25,000 nt of DNA, taken from NCBI GenBank assembly GCA_903813345.2, contig CAIIXF020000165.1, forward strand, positions 1 through 25,000, read 5' to 3'. Under the pieces are notes generated by a model. That model made no database searches, was not told the origin of the DNA, and saw nothing but the letters and a program-made list of their open reading frames with translations. Shown here one piece after another: positions 1 to 7,275 of the stretch. This DNA is from Owenia fusiformis (lineage: Eukaryota > Annelida > Polychaeta > Sabellida > Oweniidae). Position numbers and translations under genes: made by a program. Each line of letters begins with the position of its first letter. The first letter of the stretch is position 1.

Positions 1-37
1 GTCAGGCGTTTGCCCTTTTGCCCATTGACTAGTATGG

Positions 38-152
38 TGACGTGAATTAGGGCAGTTTTGCCGGTATGACATCTAAGAGTAAGTTTCTCCCTGAGAACAA
101 CAGCAGTCGTTAGCAAGGATTACTCGATTTAGCTAAATTGTGAGTGACGTCA
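38..152 (+). promoter_or_regulatory. CRE/ATF-type sites upstream of putative exon 1
   Basis: A perfect palindromic cyclic-AMP response element, TGACGTCA, is at 145-152, and a near-match TGACGTGA is at 38-45. They lie about 80 and 190 bases upstream of the first ATG that precedes a consensus splice donor (ATG at 234, donor GTAAGT at 248). CREB/ATF proteins bind this octamer and it is common in metazoan proximal promoters. No TATA box was recognised and the transcription start is not known. The sites are seen directly; the promoter role is inferred from position. Confidence 0.4.
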
Positions 153-233
153 TCATAACATGTGCTCGATTTAAATCTGTCAAAATTGTTTACATTTCTG
201 AATGAGAGCTCTTTGGCGAAAAAACCCATAAAA

Positions 234-247
234 ATGGACCATATGAG
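234..247 (+). CDS. putative coding exon 1 of the zinc-finger gene
   Basis: ATG at 234 opens ATG GAC CAT ATG AG, followed at 248 by a consensus donor GTAAGT, so the exon ends in phase 2. Joined to the acceptor at 1173 the frame stays open (MDHM-R-PEPP...) through exon 2 (1174-1370) and exon 3 (1978-2001). Joined directly to the acceptor at 2729 or to exon 3 it hits a stop quickly (TGA at 2737). The coding assignment therefore depends on inclusion of exon 2. The upstream UTR boundary cannot be seen. The splice signal is good but the exon is very short, so only transcript data can settle it. Confidence 0.4.
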
Positions 248-1173
248 GTAAGTTGATAATCCCTATCTCAAATTTATATATTTCTCGAAGTGTGGGTAAG
301 AATGAAGTACATATGACTAGACTATCTGCAAGGCTAGCCAGGATGGGAATGAGGGGGGGGAATTTTACTATTTATTCATTATTGTATCAATAGATAGAGA
401 CAGTAACAGAGAGTCAAAGGCATGCAAGGTATACAAGAAACCCGGGTTTGGGAAAGCAGGGTTCACTGTTTCTTTCTGTTGACCTGTGCGAAATTACACT
501 CATAATTTATACGACATCAGGCATGTGCTTCAAATTTTCTTGTTCCTACCCACACCCCCCCCCCCCCTCCTTGTAAATCACATCCGGCATGTGGTGTCAA
601 AAAAGGGGGATCGCATGAGAGGAGGATGTCACACAGGTGGAATGTGTCACTCCATAGGAGGGGTGGGTGTCACAAGATGGTGAAAAGGGGGGTGTTACAA
701 GGGTTGGTGACAAAAAGAAAGGGTGACATAAGAGGGGACCAATGATATATGCCAAGTGTAGATACATATAGTGTCCTTCCAATAGGTTTCATGAATGCTT
801 TATTGTATCCTGTTTGAATTGACCAAGGAGTATATATAGAACTTGATGCACTGCTTCTAATTTGATGCTGTACTTGAATTTCTGTTCAGCAGCCATGTTG
901 TTGTTGACATAATTTCTGCTGAGTTTGTATGTAATTTCTCTATGATATCATCTGATTGATCTTTAATTGCTCTTTGGTGTAATTGTATTCTTCTGAATTG
1001 CTCCTTGTGTGATTTCCACCTTAAACTTACCTCTATGATGTCAACAATCGGTGTTGCCAAGGTATCTTAGTACTAGTTTTTATTTAACAACATCAAAATG
1101 GGTTAGAAAAATTATGATTTATGTATGAAAATGTTCACGTTTTAAGTCCATCATTTTGATATTTTTTGTGCAG
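248..1173 (+). other. putative intron 1, with homopolymer runs and a G-rich degenerate repeat
   Basis: This stretch lies between donor GTAAGT (248) and acceptor TTTTGTGCAG (ending 1173). It holds a run of 8 G (353-360), a run of 13 C (555-567) and a G-rich degenerate repeat at about 596-738 built on GGTGTCAC/GGGTGACA-like words. These are probably a decayed minisatellite. No convincing gene was found; the open minus-strand stretch at 857-1060 is discussed among rejected items. Confidence 0.45.
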
Positions 1174-1370
1174 ACCTGAACCACCGTGCACCTTCTTAGG
1201 CTCAACCCAGTACCATCTTCCTGTTAGAGTACATTCTTATAACTCTCACAGTACATCAGTCAAATACTCAACATTCAAAATACAAATACCCAGGCTCACT
1301 GCTACCCACCTAGTTACACAGACGTATCGTCAGTGTATCATGCGGGAACTACTTCCGGGACTAGGTTTCG
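1174..1370 (+). CDS. putative coding exon 2, ending inside the inverted repeat
   Basis: The exon begins after a T-rich acceptor (TTTTTTGTGCAG, ending 1173) and ends at donor GTAAGA (1371). In the frame continued from exon 1 it has no stop over 65 codons, ending ...IMRELLPGLGFG with phase 1. The downstream micro-exon and the 2729/2749 acceptors accept that phase. Residues are unremarkable (Thr/Ser/Tyr-rich) and no domain is recognised. The last 79 bases, the in-frame ATG at 1340 and the donor are part of the left arm of a large inverted repeat, so the exon's 3' part may be an exonised repeat. ATG 1340 could also act as an alternative start for a shorter product. Confidence 0.4.
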
Positions 1371-1840
1371 GTAAGATTTTTTATTTCCCGATTTACACCT
1401 ACTTATAAGTCACATTGTGGATAATAATTTGGCTCGAAGTTTAGGAAGATATTCTTGTTTGAGAATGTGTCGATGGTTTTAGGTTTTATATGTTAACGAA
1501 GACACAATTCACATATTTAGTCCCTCGCTTTTGTTACACTGACGTACGACCAATATCAGTGTAATATTGGCAATATTAATGCCGATCGTCAGTGTAACAA
1601 AAGCGAGGGACTAAATATGTGAAATGCGTCTTCGTTAACATACCAAACCTAAAACCATCAACACATTCTCAAACTAGACTATCTCCCATAACTTCGAGCC
1701 AAATTATAATCCACATCGTGACTTATAAGTAGATGTAAATCGAGATATAAAAATATCTTACCAAATTCAAATCCCGGAAGTAGTTCAGCCATGATACACT
1801 GGCGATACGTCTGTGTAACTAGGTGGGTAGCAGTGAGGCT
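1292..1840. mobile_element. large foldback element: inverted repeat with about 250 bp arms
   Basis: The sequence at about 1292-1544 returns as its reverse complement at about 1587-1840, with some 85-90% identity by eye. Only about 40 bases lie between the arms, and these hold a smaller inverted repeat (CCAATAT 1550-1556, ATATTGG 1564-1570). The outer ends (CTCACTGCTACCCACCTAG) and inner ends (TCCCTCGCTTTTGTTACACT) are almost identical between arms. No target-site duplication was found. It could be a foldback/MITE transposon or a local inverted duplication of an exon plus intron. Transcribed, it would form a long hairpin. Both arms carry an ATG, 31 bases, then GTAAGA: + strand at 1340-1370, - strand at 1792-1762. 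Confidence 0.85.
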
Positions 1841-1977
1841 AAGAGATCAGAATGTTTCAATGGATTTGATTGTGATTCTACCACATTGCAATGGGTGACT
1901 TGCTAATAATCTGAATATATTCCACCCATTGCCTTTTTGATTCTCGACCCACCTTTTTTTGATTTCTTTAATTGCAG

Positions 1978-2001
1978 GAGGCCCCGACTCTTATTACCCA
2001 G
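1978..2001 (+). CDS. putative 24-base micro-exon 3
   Basis: It is bounded by a strong acceptor (TTTGATTTCTTTAATTGCAG, ending 1977) and a donor GTAGTA at 2002. At 24 bases it keeps phase 1 at both ends and adds G-GPDSYYP between exon 2 and exon 4. Because its length is a multiple of three, inclusion or skipping leaves the downstream frame unchanged, as in a typical cassette micro-exon. The acceptor is very good and the donor moderate. No homologue is recognised. Confidence 0.4.
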
Positions 2002-2729
2002 GTAGTACCTGTGACATTCTGTCATGCAAAAAATAGGCTTCACTTTAATTCCTTTTGGAAATGTGTGACAATAACGCAAATTGCGGGACAGTTGGACAGC
2101 ATACCATACATGTACCTGGTCTTATTTTGATTGACCCTTCAAAGTGGCATTTTCCATAAAAAATTACATGTTCGGTTCAATTGATCTTGAATGTCTCTTT
2201 ACCAACTTCTGTCTGATTTCAAAAAAGAATTGGATTTAAGCCCTGAAGTCAATTCATTGTGGGTTGATTTATTCCATGAAGATGTTGTTTCCACAGATGT
2301 GCATGAGTGGGCATCGTCAAGGGAACAGCGCATTAGTTAAATGAATCAAACACAATGCAAGCATTGAGTCCTAGGCTTAAATTCGTTTCAAACATTGCAG
2401 GGATTCCATATATTATCACCTAAAACAACCTAGCTACATGTATGTGTGAATGCATTATGCATTATTACAACCTCTGATTAAGAGGGAATCCCTTAACTTC
2501 AATTTTCTAAATTCAACATTTTTGTATTTACTAAAAAAGTTTAAAAAGTTAACCGAAACAAATGTTGATAACTTTTTCATCCATAGGTTTCATAGGTTTG
2601 TTTCCAATAGTCACAATTTTATGATCATTTTACAAAATGTGCTCCAAGTACTGATACCATGCCAAGCTCACTCAACTGGATCAAATGTTATCAGGTTATA
2701 AATAAGGCTTCATTTCTATTTGATTGCAG
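2002..2729 (+). other. putative intron 3, no recognised feature
   Basis: This is AT-rich sequence between donor GTAGTA (2002) and acceptor TTGATTGCAG (ending 2729). No repeats, RNA genes or convincing coding stretches were seen. A second AG acceptor, GGCCAG, ends at 2749, 20 bases inside the following exon. Both acceptors are followed by ATTC. Confidence 0.5.
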
Positions 2730-2763
2730 ATTCGGATGAATTAGGCCAGATTCAACCATCAAC

Positions 2764-5700
2764 ATGCCAACTAACATGAAGAGAAGGTCAAGGTCATTGT
2801 CACCGAAGAATATAGCTAGGGAACATAAACTTGAAACAGCCAGTGCACCAACTTCACCCAGGCCAATCAAAAGAGTCAAAATAAGGAGGAACTTCTATCT
2901 TGAAAGTAATTTGAGTCAACAAAATATAACTGAGTCAGTAAATTCTGAAAAACCAAATCTAGAAGATGAGAATGAACATGCTACAGCTAGAATTAAAATT
3001 GAACCCTTTGTGTCAAAGTGGAACAGTGAACATATTGAAGTCATAGATATAAGTGATAGTTTAGCTGATTGTGAGTCAATAGAGGAAAATCACCACCATT
3101 GTGATGTTGAACACAGTGATGTTAGAAGTGAGGTTAACCAGAATCCTGCCAACATTAATGATGGGACACATGCAGAAACTAAAGGTCTGAAAAAGACTGG
3201 TGTAGAAGAGAACAGCCTTACTTATAATAAAGTGTTGAACTGGCTTATTGACAGTCAAACTGATGAAGCAAACGTAGGTCTTTGTCCTGTTGAAGTTGAA
3301 GACACAAAGGTTTCACATAGAGAACTCCAAGTAGCATCTCAGCAAAGTATTGAATCAAGTTCACAAACCTATCAGACTACCAAAGAGTTAAGTGAAAATG
3401 ATGTACCACATAAAGCTCCTACTGGCTGTGGGAAAATCCTTTCCTGTTTGAGCCCCATCGGAACTCATAGCCACATGGGGACACAGGATGAAAACAGAAC
3501 CCATTTAGATCCCTCAACATATGGATCACATGGAAACATAAGAGCTTCTGTACAAACAACTAGTCATATCAAGAGAGTCTCAAGTGAGCCAGTTTTGGCA
3601 AATCCACTGATAAATTATAAAGTAATACAAAAAGTTGATAGGAAACAGCCAACAAGTATTTTTCAGAGAAAAGTGAATCTTTGCGCAGAGGCAGGAGGAT
3701 CTACTCAGTCTGTGAAAAAGCCACCAACAACTAATAATGAGGCCACCATTGCTAAAGTCAGTCTTCAGAATGATTCTATAAATGAATCTTCCAGGCTGGA
3801 ATATGAGAAATCAAACTGTACATTAACTCCAGTTGCAGCAACATCACAGGCAAATACACATAAATTGTATGATAATTGTTCCACTAACTTGAAGGCAAAG
3901 AACATATTCAAACAACATAGTTCAGTTAAAGCTAATGAAAGGTACATGGATCTAATTCAAAGGTCAGCAGTTGATGATACACTTCAACATTTAGGAGCAC
4001 TTTATGAGCCAAGACTTGATCAATGTGGAGTTCAAATCAAGAATAAAACATATGATCTTCATTTAGTCAGAATGACACCAAATTGTGCAATTTTTATACC
4101 TGGAAGTGAGGGGCGTATTGCTTCAAATTGTTCAGTTCCAAAATCTGGACAACATCAAAATGTAACGCCATTAAACAGCAACCAAACGATGCAGCAAGTG
4201 TTTCCAAAAAATGTTTTGAACAATGTGTGTGTGAGGCCAGTGGCAGGACATGCACTTGCCCAGTTCAAACATGGTCAGTTAACATTATCCCCATTGATAC
4301 CTCATATACCTCCACAATCTCAGGTAGCACCCCAAATCTCATTAAGTCAACAGCAGTTCAACGCAAATAGATCTGCAATTCAGTCAGGATTCATCACCTC
4401 AGTGAACCATCTCATACCAAGGATTCATAGTTTACATCATAACAGTATTCCCAATGGAGTTCCCCCTCAACCCTTTGCTGATTGTAGTATACAGAGTCTT
4501 ATGCAACAGCAGATAAATCAGGTTGGTTCTCCAAGGGTGTCTAATCACCTCAGTTGTGAATCAGTTGTGAACCACAATCCAAAGGTGCAACCAGCTAAAA
4601 ACATCCTTAATCTTGACCAATCACCAGCTGAGAACATGGCTAATTTGAGATCCATTGTTGTCACACCAAAGGAGGTTAATCCGGTACAACATATAATGGA
4701 CTTGGCAAAGTCTAACATTATTGGTAAAGGCTCAAGTATATTTTCAAGAACTAACCCCAAGACAAGCATATCAGAAGGTCCTACCAGTGACAGTATACTT
4801 GACAACTATGAGGAGGATAATATGATAACTGCATGTGAGGATCATGACTCTTGCCACCAAAAGCCAACGGAAACTCATGAGGAGCATAACCCTCCACCTG
4901 GACACTTAAACCTGACTGGTACTGATCCAAGATTACAAGGATCCCGACCACTTGTACTGACAGGTAAAACAGAGTTAGAAATCATACATAAACAAAGTTG
5001 GTTGGATCCTAAAGGAGGTGTTCTTCATACACCTATAAATTGTGCTGAAAATGAGTATGAAGTGGAAGTCCATGATGAATGGGAGGATGATGATACAGGC
5101 GCAGTTCTTATTAATGAACTGATTGAAAACAACAATTGGTACGATGCAGTTGATGCTGTATATTATGCTAGTGAACTGTGTACGTTTACAAGTGTTATAG
5201 AGCAAAGCAGTCTCCTAATCAATGATATGTTTGTTAGTACAAATCAGGAAGTGAACAAAAAGAAAATAGAGATTTCCTCTCCCAAAGTGGCCAAAAATAC
5301 GAGATCAAAACCAAAGAGAAAAGTGACCATCCCCAATGAGGAAAGATCAAGCACACTTCAATATACATATGTTGTAGCAAGGGAAACTAAAGCTATACTC
5401 CGACAAGAAAGCTTCAAGCTGAAGACATCATTTGATGATAGCAATTCAAAAGAAGTTATTAGGAACAATATTAGTAAAGTGTTTGGAGAAGACAGTATAA
5501 CACATGATGGTGTTGAGATATGTTGGTTGCTTGATGATATGACTTATAAGGTAACTGATGAGGTGCACCAATCAACAGCTGAGCAAGATGGACATGATGA
5601 TGAGAGAACAAAGGATTTTGAAGTGGAGTTAGCTGATCTAACTATCATAGATAGTGATAAAACACAGCAGAACAAAAAATCAGAAAGGCCAGCAAAGCCC

Positions 5701-7275
5701 CAGGTGGCTAAAGGGGGTCAGAGTCGCAATCAGGAAAAGAAACAGCAGGTGGTGAAAATGTCTGTGATGAAGTCACATGTCTTGACCCGATCACGGACCA
5801 AAAAGAGGAGCTATCGGAATGGAGGATTCCAGTGGGATGAATGGGGATGGATACATACATCACCAACTGCACTTAACAGGATGAAACACAAAGCTATTGA
5901 ATCTGCAAACAAGACAGTACCACAACCTCATCAGAATAAAGAAACAAATAAGAATAAAAAGCCAAGTGGAAAGAGGAAGTTTAATTTGGGTGCTAGTGCT
6001 GGTGCTACAAGATTAGCTGGAATGAGTTATCTCCAGCCTACTACAAAGAAAACATTTTACGTAGACCAAGAAAAGACATACAAGGAGTTGGGGCTCCACA
6101 AATCTCATCCAAGGGAGCATAAAATTCCCAGGAAGGAACCAGATGTCTCTGAACCTGACAATAATCAACATGTCACACGCAGTGGAACTGTGTATAAATT
6201 CAAGAGGGAAAAAGAAATTGAAGAGTTTGATATTCCCGAGTGCATAGTACTTTCAAGTGATGCAAGTGAAGATGAAAACTGTGAAAACTTCAGCATTGAT
6301 ACTCCTGATAAAGATGAGACTCCATTAACTTTAGTACCCCCTTGTATTCAAAGATCAGGATACAAGATTTCAGATGGAGATAATGCTACAGACAATGATG
6401 CAGATATACTGATAGTTCCTCATTCCCCCAAGGAAGTAATGACTGATCTTGAATCAGAGAACCTGGGAAAAGCAAAAACTCAAAATGTGACAGATGAAGT
6501 GCCGTGTGAATCTGAGAGCACTGTTGTTAGGTTTGAATCTGATGCTGAACATCCAAATAAGGACTCTGAAGTAAGTGATGGTAACAGGGATAGTGAAAAT
6601 ACCAGCCCAATTAAGGATATAAATCTAGAAGAACCAAGCAATCAGCTTAAAGAACAAACCAATATAAATGTGGAGAGTGGTATCTTAACGCAGAATGAAA
6701 GTGATGAAAAAGAACCTGCTATTCAAAAAGAGACGGAAGCTGTTCTTGACTCAATGTTAAATCACATGGAGTTTCTAACTCAAGTTAAGAGAGGAATTCA
6801 CATATTGAAACCCCCAAAACAAAAACCTTCATCTGAACAAAAAGAAAAAAGGATGTCTGATTTCATTGATGATTCTGGACCATGTCATCGATCTGCCAAA
6901 AGTAACATTAACCACAATCGTGAAAAGGGAACTTCAAACAAGCGTTCCAAAAGAAACTTAGCAAAAAAATGCTTTTGTGAGAAATCACCAAGAATTACCA
7001 TTAAGAAACTTGAATCTAAAAATATGCCATTTCTAAATGGAACCTCAAACTCAAACAAAACCAAGAAAATTACAAAATCCAATGACCCTAGTAAAGCCAA
7101 GCCTGGATTAGTTCGATTCAAGACAATAACAAAGGAAGAAAATGTGAAAAGTCGAGTTCATCACTGTGTATTTTGTAAAAGGTTTTCTTCTAAGATTCGA
7201 CGTGATGTTAGAGAGCATACATTGAAAGATCATAGGTTCAGGTGTTACAGATGCAAGATTGTGTTCCCAAATGAA
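2764..7275 (+). CDS. exon 4: long exon encoding residues 1-1504 of the zinc-finger protein
   Basis: An unbroken 1,504-codon frame ends with donor GAA|GTAAGT at 7276; reading on meets a stop at 7294-7296. The exon proper begins at 2730 (or 2750). Visible along the protein: N-terminal Arg/Ser/Lys segment MKRRSRSLSPK; SUMO-conjugation consensus I-K-I-E at 77-80; SIM-like VIDISDS at 93-99; a Gln/Asn/Pro-rich middle; an acidic patch EWEDDD followed by a hydrophobic stretch; motif LTIIDSD near 959-965; an aromatic patch QWDEWGWIH; CIVLSSDASEDE from 1160; DILIVPHSP near 1214; then finger 1 (CVFC...H-x4-H, 1468-1490) and the first part of finger 2 (CYRC, 1494-1497). The large exon followed by small zinc-finger exons is a common layout, but the family is unknown. 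Confidence 0.9.

Noticed and set aside
857-1060. Minus-strand open frame of 67 codons containing SHKEQFRRIQLHQRAIKDQSD
   Set aside because: It begins at a TTG rather than an ATG and has an internal GTAAGT. No start, family or partner exon was recognised. The sequence looks protein-like but may be chance or a fragment of a dispersed element inside intron 1.
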